Assembly (NCBI GenBank): GCA_030848705.1
Contig: CM061238.1
Coordinates: forward strand, 55,033,133 to 55,097,132
Source of the DNA: Heracleum sosnowskyi
Taxonomy: Eukaryota > Streptophyta > Magnoliopsida > Apiales > Apiaceae
DNA: 64,000 nucleotides
Direction: 5' to 3'
Shown here: positions 45,104 through 56,941 of the stretch, piece by piece
Position numbering within the stretch: the stretch's first letter is position 1
Layout: every line of letters starts with the position of its first letter
Program-made: the position numbers and the translations under genes
Notes under the pieces: model-generated
The model's database searches: none
What the model saw: the letters and a program-made list of their open reading frames with translations, nothing else
Told to the model about the DNA's origin: nothing

Positions 45104-46689
45104 ATTGGTATCAAGAGCCTGGTTATGGGTTCTATGTTTTATGATATGATGTCCATGTCGTAATTAAAATTGGTTATGTATGTATAGTGGTATGCTTGGA
45201 TAATAATCTTTTGAAGGTTGTTTAGTATCCACTATTATGGCCTCGTTTTATTTTAATTATGTGTTTGGATCCCACGTGGTTTAATCGTGGTTATTTTTTG
45301 TTTTGGTTTCCACGTGGTTTATCGTGGTTGTAAATCAAGAGGGTTGATCGTGCTAGTTTTGTTTTCTATTATGATTTTGTAATCTTGTAATCATGATTTG
45401 TATTCATGTTAGATTATGATCTGATGTAATAGAATAGGTATGTTATGTTGTATGTAACTATTTGATCGACGGAGTTGCAAGAAAACAAAGTTCTTCCGCT
45501 GATGCTACAAGATTTCGCCTATGCAACTTCGAACTGTTGTAACTTTTGCATACCGTGTCGGATTTCGATGAGTAATACCTTTTCGGAAAGGGATTTCGAT
45601 GTTCTACACGATTGAAAAGTGATTTTTCAAAGTTTCATGTGCGTCTGAGCTCGTTTAGACCCTCAAACAGCGAGTTGAAGTTTTCGCAGGATTTTCGGAT
45701 GAAATTTATTTTTTGGCCATAATAGTGGATTTATTTTTTATTTTAATTTTTCTGCTATTTAATTTTAATTATTGCATTAAATAATTATTATGTGTGTTGT
45801 TAATTATGTGTGTAATTTTAATTGCATGGTTAACATAAATAGGACGACATGGACATAAATTTTCATTTATTGCTTTAATTAAATGTTTTATGTTATTAAA
45901 TTATGTGTGTATTTGGAATGCATGTTAGACATAATTATAATGACATAGGCCCCATTTAATTATGTAGAGATGCATGCTATGCTATGTTATGTGTTCTTTG
46001 TATTGTTATTTTGATAACATGTGGACCTCGAAGAAATAACATAGGGCGATGCATCTAGATAAAATTACTCATGTTAAAATACTAAGTGGGAGAGGGAATT
46101 AATTTGATATTAGATCCCATGGTCATCCATTATTGGTTGTATGTAATTTAACACTAGGACGATTATGAATTGGATATATGTCACCCATCGTGGCGTATGA
46201 TTTATGACGTCTGGGTAGTGTTAAGGATATTACTAGGACAATCTTCTTAAGTTAATCACGAATAATGAAAGGTAAGCTCACCCCATCGTGACATACCAAG
46301 TTTCATAGAATTCGAGAAAAAAGTTGGACATTCCTTGATTGATGTTGATAATGGATATTTTTGTCTTAGGGGTTGTGTTTTTAAGCGAGTCCGTCTGTGA
46401 CTTCACCGAAAACACCTGGGATTTATCCATTGATACATCGAACGGATGGGTCTGACTAAAGGCAACTTAAGATCTAAATAATGGTATACACTTAGCTATG
46501 AAAGATAATATATAGTCCACCCTAACGTGGCGTATTATTTAGTAGTAGGACCGAAGTAATATTTAAATTTAAATGGTATATATGTCATCCATCATGGCGT
46601 ACCAGATATTTATGGAATTTAAATATTAGTGCATTAATTTTAATTAATTATTAGAGGAAACAAATAGGTTTTAAGATATATGCAATTTT
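45104..46689 (+). other. Untranslated leader of N with primer site and repeated units
   Basis: The primer site TGGTATCAAGAGCC (45106-45119) resembles the tRNA-Met complement with one extra A. From about 46083 the leader is nearly identical to that of D; before that it is diverged. Four copies of a CCATCGTGGCGTA-like unit lie at 46185, 46282, 46521 and 46588, also kept in D. No ORF is supported here. Confidence 0.75.
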
Positions 46690-48662
46690 CACCATACTTA
46701 AGGATAACAAACTTACCGGACCTAACTATATTGAATGGAAACGCAATTTGGACATAGTGTTGACTGCTGAAGAGTTTAAATTTTGTACTGTTGAACCCAA
46801 AGTGGACTAAGGCAGATGAGATGTCGCGATGTTACATTCTGGCAGCAATGTCGGGTGTTTTGCAACATCAGCATCAGGCCATGACCATTGCTGCAGATAT
46901 GCTCTATAATCTCAAGGAGCTTTTCGGAGATCAGAATAGGGCTGCTAGGCAAGTAGCAATGAAGTCTCTAATGAACACTCAGATGGCTGAAAAAACACCT
47001 GTAAGGGACCATGTTCTTCTGATGATGTCTCATATAAATGAACTAGAGGTCCTTGGTGCTGATATTGATGCGGAAACGCAGGTCGATATCATACTTTTGA
47101 GTTTGCCAAAAAGCTTTGAGCCGTTTCGCTTGAATTACAACATGAACAAGAAGTTGTATAGTCTTGCAGAACTTCTGACAGAGCTTCAGGCAGCGGAATC
47201 ATTATTTCAGCAGCATGTTCAGGTAAATGTGGCTGAGAAAGTTTCTTCTTCAAAGCCGAAAGGAAAGAAGAAGAAGAAGGTTCAGACACAGAAAGTTGTG
47301 AAACCATTGGGAGTTCAGAATTCAGTGAAGAAGCCTAAGGGCAAGTGCTTCAAGTGCAAGCAGTCGGGTCACTGGAAAAAGGATTGTCCTCTGTCTAAGA
47401 AGAACAATGCTGGTATGTCTCTTTCTCTTGTTACGGAAACATATATAGCGGCTATGTCTACGAGCACTTGGTGTGTAGACACAGGAGCCACTGATCATGT
47501 TTGTAATTCCATGCAGGGGTTCCAGAATACCAGGCTGCTTAGAGATGGCGAGATATATGTGTTCATGGGAGATGCTACGAAAGTAGCAGTGGTTGCAGTT
47601 GGAGTTATTTCTTTATCTTTTGGTTATGATAGGATTTTGGTTTTGAATAATTGTCTTTATGTACCTTCATTTAGAAGGAATTTAATTTCGGTTTCTAAAC
47701 TTGCTATGGATGGTTATAATGTTTGTTTGGATCGTAATGTTTCCATTATGATGAATAAACGAGTTATATGTTCTGGTACATTGCAAGACAATTTATATAT
47801 TATTAATCCTATAGAACCAATGCTGCAACCAAGTGAAATTAATAATACACTTTCTACCTCTAGTAAAAGAAAGGAACCTTCTGGATTGAACCAAACATAT
47901 CTTTGGCACTTGAGATTAGGTCATATTAACTTAAGGAGGATTCAAAGATTGGTAGTAGATGGGCCTTTAGGCTCGTTGGCAGTGGAGCCATTTCCAGTCT
48001 GTGAATCTTGCTTGGAAGGAAAAATGACCAGTAGACCTTTTAAGGCAAAAGGAAATAGAGCCAAAGATGTGTTAGAATTAGTTCATACTGATTTATGTGG
48101 ACCTATGAATATCCAAGCGAGAGGTGGGTATGAATATTTTGTCACTTTCATTGATGATTATTCGAGATATGGATACATTTATCTGTTGCACCGCAAGTCT
48201 GAGTGCTTTGAAAAATTCAAAGAGTACAAAGCAAGTGCGGAAAAGCGACATTCAGGAAAATGTATCAAGTCACTACGATCAGATCGTGGGGGCGAATACC
48301 TGCTTGGAGAATTTAGAGAATATTTATCAGAACATGGGATTTCATCCCAGTTGACTGCACCTGGCACACCTCAGCAGAATGGTGTAGCAGAAAGAAGGAA
48401 CCGGACTCTTTTAGAGAGTGTTAGATCGATGATGAGTTATTCGAATTTAACCAAGTCGTTTTGGGGGCATGCTCTAGAAACAGCGGCTTATCTTCTAAAC
48501 TTGGTACCTTCTAAGTCAGTTCCAAAAACTCCAAAAGAATTGTGGACTAGTACCAAACCTAGTTTGAAACACATTCGGATTTGGGGTTGTCCAGCACATG
48601 TGCTGAACAAGAACGTGACTAAGTTAGATTCTCGTACAGAAGTGAGGCTGTTTGTGGGTTAT
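46690..48662 (+). pseudogene. gag-pol of N, first part (gag deletions)
   Basis: Compared with D, about 56 bp containing the gag start codon are missing at 46690, between two TTTTC repeats, and about 53 bp are missing near 46798, shifting the frame. From 46791 the frame is open: gag, zinc knuckle CFKCKQSGHWKKDC, protease CVDTGATDHVC, integrase HLRLGHIN, HTDLCGP and SDRGGEY, to LFVGY, where CACTA-2 begins. Apart from the deletions the coding region is nearly identical to D. Confidence 0.9.
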
Positions 48663-49075
48663 CACTAGTACAGAATTAACCTACAGCGTCGCACCTATAG
48701 CGTCGGTTCTTTGGAGAACCGTCGCTTTTTCATGTTTTTGGCGTCGGTTTCCAACTTAACCGACGCTGTAGGTGTTTGTGAAAGACTTTTGGCGTCGGTC
48801 TTTTACTTAACCGACGCTAATACATGACCTTTGGCGTCGGTCTTTTACTTAACCGACGCTAAAACATGACTTTTGGTGTCGGTCTTTTGAATGCCGACGC
48901 TAGTACATGACCTTTGGCGTCGGTCTTTTGAATGCCGACGCTTATAATGACTTATAGTGTCGGTCCTTGGTGGAACCGACGCTGTTAAAAATGCTCTTAT
49001 GCGTCGGTCAAATAGAACCGACGCCTATATTGAGTTTTAGTGTCGGCCTTTTATTTTAAGCGACGCTCAACATTT
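48663..49075. repeat. Left subterminal repeat array of CACTA-2
   Basis: More than ten units of GCGTCGGT and ACCGACGC in both orientations, about 40-60 bp apart, after the terminal repeat. Confidence 0.88.
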
Positions 49076-50509
49076 TTTTTTCCTGTATATTAGTAGCTGA
49101 AGCTTTTTTTAAAATTGTGTAATTATTTTTATATATCAAAAATTAAATGCATGGTTATTGATGTTGTACTATGGACTAAATTTTTATTTATTTTTAGTCA
49201 TACAATTAATATTTTTATAATAGATTTAATTATCAAAAAGTATAATTTTTGTTGAAACTTTTTATGATTTTACAAAATTTCAAAAATATTTATGAAAATA
49301 CGATTTGCAACTAAAATCAATTAAATGCAAAAAAAAAAAGATTACTACTTAACCAAATGCAACCCGATTCCACTTTTTTCAACAAAAAGTGAGGGTACTT
49401 TTCTTTTTTTCATTTTTTTACTCATGAGATTACTTTTTTGGTTGTATTAAAGTTAAAATTTTGATGAGTTTACTTGTATCGTGTAAAACTGTATTTTTGT
49501 AAAAAGTTCATAAAACTATATATTTACAAATATTTTAAAAAAAACATGCTTTTGTAAAAAAAAAGACCAAACTGTATTTTTGAAAAATCCGTATTTTTTT
49601 ATTAATTTTATCTTCACACTAGATTTAAATTTAAAAAATATATAATATGAACAAGAAATCCTAATGATTAACAATTTAATTTTATATAATATATGTTTAT
49701 AAATTTACTTGCATGTCAAATAAAAAAATAATAATATTTAAATGAATTGGTAATCAGTAATATTTATTATTATTATTATTATTTTCATAATTAATTTCAT
49801 TTATTTATTTATATTTGTTGGGTACTTACAACTTAGAATTTAAAGCTATTCAGATAACAGGGAATATAAATCATCTCTCTCTGCCTCCATCTCTGCACTT
49901 CTCTGGACGCACTGCCAGTCTGCCACTCTTGTCTAACACAAAACTCTGCCTCTCTCCCACGGGGACTTTTGAATTTCTATAATTAATCTGTTTCCACATG
50001 TCCTAATTGATTGGTTCAACATACCCTAATTTGGGTGATATCTCTGGCTTCAAATTGACAAGTAAAGCCCTAACTTATGTTAACCTTTTTGTTATAGTTG
50101 CGTGTCTTTATCTATTTCATGAAGTGGGATTTATTGATTTTTTTCACAAAGAGTCTACTATTTGTGTCTATATATTATACATATATGTTTGATGATGAGA
50201 GTTGTTAATACATGTATGTGTGATAGTGGTATTCCTTTCTCTCCTGTTGTGTGCTTCCACGATTGGTGAAAAGCTGGACATTTGGACAACGCACGACTAA
50301 AACAATTGTAAATATCTGTAGGAGTATCCTTTTTATGAACCGTTTGTTGCATAAAAAACTAGATTTCAAGATCTTTCTAATGGTACATAAATCACTTCCC
50401 GGAAATTTGTCAATGAAAGCAGTTTATTCTTCAAAGTTAGGCATTCTGCTGTTTGATTTTTTTTTATTTCAGTCTCCCATTTACTTCTTTTCTCTTTTTC
50501 ATTCCACTA
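49076..50509. other. AT-rich interior of CACTA-2, no gene recognised
   Basis: Strongly AT-rich to about 49850, then a CT-rich, leader-like stretch (49865-49965) and weakly coding-like sequence. I see no conserved domain. It may include promoter or 5' parts of a captured gene. Confidence 0.4.
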
Positions 50510-51285
50510 TGAAAGAAAAGATGTCCACTATGATGGATGACGATGAAGATGAGGACATGAAGCATTGTCTAACTCTTCGTATCTGGTCACTGAATACAGC
50601 AATGAGAGGAACTTTAAATGATGAGCATTTTCAGAAAGGACAGCAAGTAGATGAATGGTTGAGGCAAGCAAGCAAAGGTAGAAATGCCTAATTCTCTATA
50701 ATATGTCTGGTCACTGTTTTGTAAATCTTGGCCTGAAGTTTATTTTGTCTCCCCAGCCTGATATGAATTGTCACCAGTTCAAACATAGGTTTAGGATGTT
50801 AGCATCCCATCTGTTGACCAAAAACACAAACACCCCAATCATCAGGGCCCTTTTGCATCTATTGGCAGAGATATATGTTACTCACTAATCAACAGATGCA
50901 ATAAAGTTAAATTGATGACACCTGTTAAAACTATGCCGTTCTACAGTTTGATGCTGAATCTTTAGTTTCTATATACACAATGTTGTCGAAATCTAGTAGA
51001 AGTCTAATATCGGCCTGTGCATTTTCATCCTCTGATGTAGTTATCCCGTCATCCTTTCCTTTGAAATTGAGTAGCGCGTGACTTTGCTATAATTTCAGGG
51101 GAATCTAAGATGGATTACACGAATATGGATGCTAGATCAACTGGCATGTTTTGGGCTATGTCTTATATGACGGGGCAGCCTCCAATCATGGTGATCCGAG
51201 AAGTTAATCCCGTGCCGATATCACTGTTATCAGGGCTTTCAATACATGTGTCTGAAATTGTCTTCTCAACTGGAAGAAACTATGT
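50510..51285 (+). pseudogene. Captured fragment of an unrecognised gene (two exons)
   Basis: An exon-like piece (about 50510-50677) ends AGCAAAG at a GT donor and encodes LRIWSLNTAMRGTL and KGQQVDEWLRQASK after an acidic stretch. The next piece begins after TTTCAG at 51099, continues in the same frame, and encodes YTNMDARSTGMFWAMSY and PPIMVIREVNPVPISLL before a stop near 51285. Matching phase across a plausible intron shows it derives from a real spliced gene. I do not recognise the protein. It may or may not come from the same locus as the MYB piece downstream. Confidence 0.5.
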
Positions 51286-52280
51286 TTAGTGGACAGGTAC
51301 TTGGTTTCTTTTCTTCTAGTTTTGACCTGCTGATGGATTTTAATATCAAAGTCTGGAGGCTCAGTCCACTTCTCCTTAGTTTTTGTCAGTACAATTTAAC
51401 TCTTTAGTCAGCAATACCATTTATTCCTATCTATTTTTCAAGGCCATAACTTATTAAAGATTCATATGTTTCGCTAATATATTGTTAGTATTGCATTAGT
51501 CTCTTTAAAGACTGATATGACCTTTTGCTAACATTTACAGGTGATTAAGATATTATTATTTGTCTTGAGTTCTGTTGCTAAGATTTGGTGATGAACTTTG
51601 AAATCATTTACAAATACCTTGATAATTCACCTTCCTATTGATGTTTTATTGTTTGTTCTGAACTACATAAAATTTAAACTAGGTTTTATCCAAATTATGT
51701 CCATGAGAAATCTGGAGAAATGAAAGATTTGCCACCATCTGCGACTGCCTGAGTTTATGTTTTTGCAATAGTTTATTATGTGAAACCTAAACTGTATGGT
51801 ATCAGGCCGTTGTTGTGAGTCTTAGACTCTTAGCGTGAAGATTTCCTGCTTGTGTATGGTTACCTGTTGGCATTTATAGTTGTTTCTGCCTGGCATCTAA
51901 TTTAAAACAGACGGTAGTCTGTCTTCCTATGTTTTGATGTGGATCTCATCACAGGGCGTTAAAGCCGTACACACTGTTTAGCATCCTAACTTTTTTGATT
52001 TTGTATGGTGCTTAATTGCATATACATTGTATAGTGTTTCTTTCCGATTCCAGTTTTTACAGTTTCATTACTGTAAGCCTCATCTTAATATTTATAATGT
52101 ACTCTATTTACACAGGCTGTTGCGAGTATAGCATTGGTTGAAACGTATGCTCGATTGCTCCTCATTGCACCTCATTCACTTTTCCGTACACATTTATAAT
52201 TGTTTATTAAATCTGTTGCAGGCAGAGAGGTTAATTGTACTTCTTTAAACGAATTACTTGAACTTCTATATTTGTCGCAG
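51286..52280. other. Intron-like sequence between captured fragments
   Basis: T-rich sequence with no open frame of note; consistent with intronic DNA carried along with the captured exons. Confidence 0.4.
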
Positions 52281-52573
52281 CTGAATCCCTTCCAGGAAGA
52301 ACAGATGTTCAGTGCCTGCATCGCTGGCAGAAGGTTCTTAATCCTGAACTTTTTAAAGGACCCTGAAAAAAGGAGGTGTGCCTATTTTCTTTATTTTTTT
52401 ATATATTAAGAGTCAAACGGATTTGTTGAAACACTGAACATGTATGTCAAATAATCTTTATGCCTACAGGAAGATGATCATATTATTGAGCTAGTTCAGA
52501 GGTATGGTAGTAGGAAATGGTCTGCCATTGCCAAGTATTTACCAGGGCGCATTGGTAAGCAATGCCAGAAAAG
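52281..52573 (+). pseudogene. Captured MYB3R-type (three-repeat MYB) exons
   Basis: Exon 52281-52375 follows a TTGTCGCAG acceptor and encodes the end of MYB repeat 1: LPGRTDVQCLHRWQKVLNPE, then KGP followed by TGA where the family has Trp. Exon 52470-52573 (acceptor CCTACAG, donor GTACGT) encodes the second repeat: DDHIIELVQRYG, KWSAIAKYLPGRIGKQC. RTDVQCLHRWQKVLNP and LPGRIGKQC are diagnostic of plant MYB3R (R1R2R3, c-Myb-like) cell-cycle regulators. The nonsense change at the conserved Trp and the missing third repeat mean it is not functional as such. Confidence 0.85.
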
Positions 52574-53011
52574 GTACGTGATACTAAGTAGTAGTCTTAT
52601 TTTTTGCATTTAGAAGTTATAGTTCTTTTTTTTTTTTTACATTTAGAAGTTATAGTTCTAGATAGATACACGTGAATGTTAAATGCTTCAGTATTTCTAT
52701 AAATTAAGCAGCATGATATGTAAGGTTTTTGATTGCTCCGTACTGATTGTTGCAGTGTCATTCCCCTGACCAACACCAAGAAAAGAGCCAAGCAAAGCAG
52801 GTGGCGGTCTGAATTCAAGGAAAATGTCAAAATCAGAAGCAAAATTGAAGAACTTGATTTTGTAATATGAAACTAGAAATTCTTCTATTAGTATTTTGAA
52901 CATTAATGTACTATTTATTCCAAGTGTATGCTAGCAAAAATATTTTAAATTTATTTCAATCAAATTTGTGTTATATTTTTATTTTTTGTAGTTCTTGTTT
53001 GTTGTCAGGAT

Positions 53012-53047
<36 letters not shown>

Positions 53048-53100
53048 GTTAAAATATTGAATAAAAATGACCATAATATTTTGAAATTTTTAATTTTTTT
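52574..53100. other. Degenerate tail of the captured region and TA repeat
   Basis: A possible further exon follows TTGTTGCAG near 52755 but does not match the expected MYB sequence clearly. A (TA)n run lies at 53013-53044. Nothing else recognised. Confidence 0.35.
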
Positions 53101-53419
53101 AAAACTTTAGGCGTCGGTTATAAGGGTAAGCGACACTAAAGACCAACACCTAATGCGTCGGCATTCCAGGCAACTGACACTATTTTTCAACACCTATAGC
53201 GTCGGCATTTCATGCAACCGACGCTATATGTACCGACAAATAGCGTCGGTTATTGTGCATTTTGCGTTGGTTATTTAACCAACGGTAATGAATTTTAAGC
53301 GACGCTGTTTTGACCGACGCTATAGGTATATACCTATAGCGTCCCCTACATATACTACGCCTTTTAACCGACGCTATAGGTCTTTTTGACCGACGCTATA
53401 GGCCCATTCTGTACTAGTG
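53101..53419. repeat. Right subterminal repeat array of CACTA-2
   Basis: About ten GCGTCGGT/ACCGACGC units in both orientations, then the 14-bp terminal inverted repeat ending at 53419. Confidence 0.88.
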
Positions 53420-55309
53420 TATCCCAAGGGAACAAAAGGGTATTTGTTTTATAGTCCTAAGGATCGGGATATCATTGTAAGCACCAATGCTAGATTCTTA
53501 GAGGAAGACTATATAATGAATCACAAACCCATGAGTACTGTTGTTTTAGAGGAACTAGTGGGAGGACAAGATAATTCTAATATGCCACCGGTACAAGTAG
53601 AACAACCACAAGTAAATGAACAACCTATCACTAATACCACTCCAATGCTTCGTCGTAGTGGGAGGGTTGTTAAACAACCTGAGAGGTTCATGTTTTTAGG
53701 AGAGTCTTCGGACTTAGTCTCTGGTGAACATGATGAGGATCCCAGGACATACGAAGAAGCAATGCAAGATAAGGATGCAGATCTTTGGCAAAAGGCTATG
53801 CAATCTGAGATGGAATCTATGTATTCCAATAAAGTCTGGGATCTCGTGGAACCACCCAGTGGTGTAAAACCCATTGGATGCAAGTGGATCTACAAAAGAA
53901 AAAGAGGATCTGACAAAAAGGTGAAAGCCTGGAAAGCAAGACTTGTTGCGAACGGGTATACTCAGAAACAAGGAATTGATTATGAGGAAACCTTTTCTCC
54001 GGTAGTCATGCTTAAGTCAATCCGGATTCTTTTATCTATAGCAGCTCATCTCGATTATGAGATTTGGCAAATGGATGTCAAGACAGCTTTCCTAAATGGA
54101 AGTCTTGATGAAAACATCCATATGCAGCAACCAGAGGGATTCATCAAAGAGGGCCAAGAGCATCTAGTGTGTAAGCTTAAGAAGTCCATTTATGGACTGA
54201 AACAAGCTTCCAGGGAGTGGAACATTCGTTTTGATCAAGCCGTCCAGACAAATGGTTATGATCAGAGTCCAAGCGAAGCATGTGTGTATAGGAAAAGTGA
54301 AGGAAATGCATTGGTTTTTCTAGTACTATATGTAGATGACATTTTGCTCATCGGAAACAATGTAGAGATGTTGTCATCTATTAAGGCATGGTTGTTCAAA
54401 CAATTTGAAATGAAAGACTTAGGTGAAGCCGCATACATTCTTGGGATCAAAGTTATAAGAGATCGCAAGAAAAGAACGTTGGCTTTATCTCAAGAACCGT
54501 ACATTGATGAGGTATTGGCTCGTTTTAACATGCAGGACTCTAAGAAGGGTAATTTACCTTTTAGACATGGAGTCTCTCTATCAAAGGAGCAGTGTCCTAG
54601 GACACCTAAGGAGATAGAGAACATGAAAGCAGTTCCTTATGCTTCAGCATGTGGAAGCTTAATAGTCATGTTATGCATGAGACCTGATATTTGCTTTGCC
54701 GTAGGCATGGTCAGTAGATATCAGTCCAATCCAGGTCAGGAACATTGGAGTGCAGTAAAAACGATACTTAAGTACTTGCGAAGGACTAAGAAGTATATGT
54801 TAATTTACAAGGCTTCAGACTTGTTTCCTGTGGGTTATACCGATTCAGATTTCCAGACAGATAGGGATAAGAGGAAGTCAACCTCGGGGTGTGTTTTTAC
54901 TTTAGGAGGTGGAGCTGTAATATGGAGGAGTGTGAAGCAGAAATGCATCGCAGACTCAACCATGGAAGCTGAATATGTGGCAGCCTCTGAGGCAGCCAAG
55001 GAGGCTATATGGTTCCGGAATTTCCTGCTGGATTTGAATGTAGTTCCTAATTTGCCACGGCAAATCACAATTTATTGTGATAATACTGGTGCTGTTGCAA
55101 ATACAAAGGAACCACGAGAACATAAAGCAGCAAAACACATTGAGCGTAAGTATCACCTCATACGACAGTTCGTTAAGCGAGGAGATATTATTGTGACTGA
55201 TATAGCATCAAAGGACAACCGGGCTGATCCTTTCACGAAGAGTTTACCAGCTAAGGTTTTTGAAGAACACGTGGAGGAGATAGGAGTCAGATGTCTGGTC
55301 ACGGAATAG
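53420..55309 (+). pseudogene. gag-pol of N, second part (integrase end, RT, RNase H)
   Basis: Continues the N pol frame: PKGTKGYLFYSPKDRD, RT MDVKTAFLNG and YVDDILLIG, RNase H GYTDSDFQTDRDKRKST, AEYVAASEAAKEAIW and HIERKYHLIRQF, with the natural stop at 55307-55309. A one-codon deletion and a base change separate GSLIVMLC from GSLMYVMLC in D. The polypurine tract AAGTGGGAGAT precedes the LTR. Confidence 0.9.
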
Positions 55310-55384
55310 TTATTTAAACTGGTAGCGGATTATATTAATAAACACTGATATACTCAAAGAATAGCTTGAGTATAAGTGGGAGAT

Positions 55385-56488
55385 TATTGGGTTTTATACT
55401 AAACTATTCATTAGTAGTATATAAACATTGTCCATTTTATTGAGAATCTTGATTGCATATTTTTACATTGTCTATTTATTATATATTGTGGATAATTTAG
55501 TATCAAATGGGATAACAGAAGATTAAATTATCAGTGTCTATATATAATATAAAGGGTTCACAGTTTAAGTGGAATTAGACAAACCACTGGAATAACTGAA
55601 ATATTATTTGGGAATAGTTTATCTTGACTATTAAATAATACTTGTATACTTTGTGTATATTGAACAGGATCAAATTTAGAATTGTTCCCTTAAACTGATT
55701 AAGAAGGTGAACTAAGATTCTATGTTATTATTAATGCTTAGGTTCTTAATCCGGATATAGTAATTGACACGTGTATATTATTTACATGCTTTGATTTATA
55801 TATGAAATCATTCTTTTGAATTATATCATTATATTTTGGGTGATGGAATAATATATATGGTGAATATTATTTATTGAAGGAATCCGTGTCCTGATAATAT
55901 TCGGGTTAATGATGTCCCCTTGAAAGCTCAAAAGGATTTAATTATGTGAAACCCTGCAGGTGGATTTATTCCGGCATAATTAAATAAAGGTAGAGTGGAT
56001 GATCAAGGATATAAGATGTTAATTAAATGAATTATCAGTAATTTATTTAATTAATGGGCATGCGCTATTTTAAACATGGGGAATTTAATAAGCAAATAAT
56101 ATTGGAACCGAATTAATTAATTAAGTTGCGGTATTAGGAAAGGTAGTGCAAATATTAATTCTTTAGTGGATTGAATTAATATTTAATTACATTGGGCTAG
56201 GCCCAGGATGTAATTAAAAGGCCCAACCTAATTATCCATGATCCCTATTGTAGCCCTATATATATTCTTATTCTCTTCTTGCTAGGGTGGGTTAAGAAAA
56301 ATATTATAGCCACCTAGGAGCAAGAAGAGAGGTTAACTTGAGAAGACGGAGGCCACACTTCGCTCAAGGGAATTTGGGAATACAATAGAAGAGCGTGGAA
56401 TCAACCGTTAACAAGGTGATTTTCTTTTCGCACTCCTTAATTGTGTATCATAAATTGTAGTACAACCCCAAGTCCGTGGTTCCCAACA
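55385..56488 (+). repeat. 3' LTR of copia element N
   Basis: 1104 bp. It begins TATTGGG, whereas the 5' LTR begins TGTTGGG, so the terminal dinucleotide is altered. About seven differences from the 5' copy. Confidence 0.92.
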
Positions 56489-56941
56489 GATTTTGCAGGA
56501 TGTAAAATAGACAGGAAAAGTACTTCAGCAAGTTGTCAGTTTTTGGGTGGAAGACTAGTTTCATGGTTCAGTAAGAAGCAAAAATCCATTTCCACTTCAA
56601 CTGAAGAAGCTGAGTACATTGCTGCAGGAAGTTGTTGTGCTCAGATAATGTGGATGAGAAATCAGTTGTTATATTATGGCCTATCATACTCAAAAATCCC
56701 TATTTTTTGTGATAACCAAAGTGCTATTGCAATGACAGGAAATCCAGTTCAACATTCTCTTACTAAACACATCAGTATTCGATATCACTTCATGAGAGAA
56801 CAAGTTCTGGAAGGAACAATTGAACTTCACTTTGTTCCTACTGATCAACAACTAGCTGATATATTCACCAAGCCACTACCTGTAGCTACTTTTAATAAAT
56901 TGGTAAATGAACTTGGAATGATGAACTTTGAGAATTTCTGA
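56489..56941 (+). pseudogene. pol of Sirevirus C, RNase H end
   Basis: Resumes immediately after N: FAGCKIDRKSTSASCQFLGG, AEYIAAGSCCAQIMW, CDNQSAIAMTGNPVQH, LADIFTKPLPVATF and a natural stop. The first five bases (GATTT) are the duplicated target of N. Confidence 0.93.

Larger units (their letters stand above)
48663..53419 (+). mobile_element. CACTA DNA transposon 2 (4757 bp) with captured gene fragments
   Basis: Ends CACTAGTACAGAAT and ATTCTGTACTAGTG are 14-bp perfect inverted repeats; the target duplication is TAT (48660-48662 and 53420-53422). Subterminal arrays of GCGTCGGT/ACCGACGC occupy both ends. No transposase gene is visible. The interior instead carries exon-like pieces of plant genes on the plus strand, including a MYB3R-type DNA-binding region. 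It is therefore a non-autonomous, gene-capturing CACTA element. It sits in the pol of N, whose frame is the same on both sides. Confidence 0.92.
44000..56488 (+). mobile_element. Copia element N (12.49 kb with CACTA-2; 7.73 kb without)
   Basis: Two LTRs of 1104 bp and a 5-bp duplication GATTT (43995-43999 and 56489-56493) within the RNase H code of C. The plan is LTR, primer site, 1.6-kb leader, one gag-pol frame, polypurine tract, LTR. LTRs differ at about seven positions, so it is fairly young. It is defective: the gag start and part of gag are deleted and CACTA-2 splits pol. It is a different copia family from the Sireviruses, with one fused gag-pol and no ORF3. Confidence 0.93.

Noticed and set aside
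48124..48354. Small ORFs inside the pol of N and D in other frames
   Set aside because: They overlap conserved integrase and RT code and repeat identically in both copies only because pol does.
52755..52870. Third MYB repeat exon after TTGTTGCAG
   Set aside because: The translation does not keep the expected MYB residues; it may be a degenerate exon but I cannot support it.
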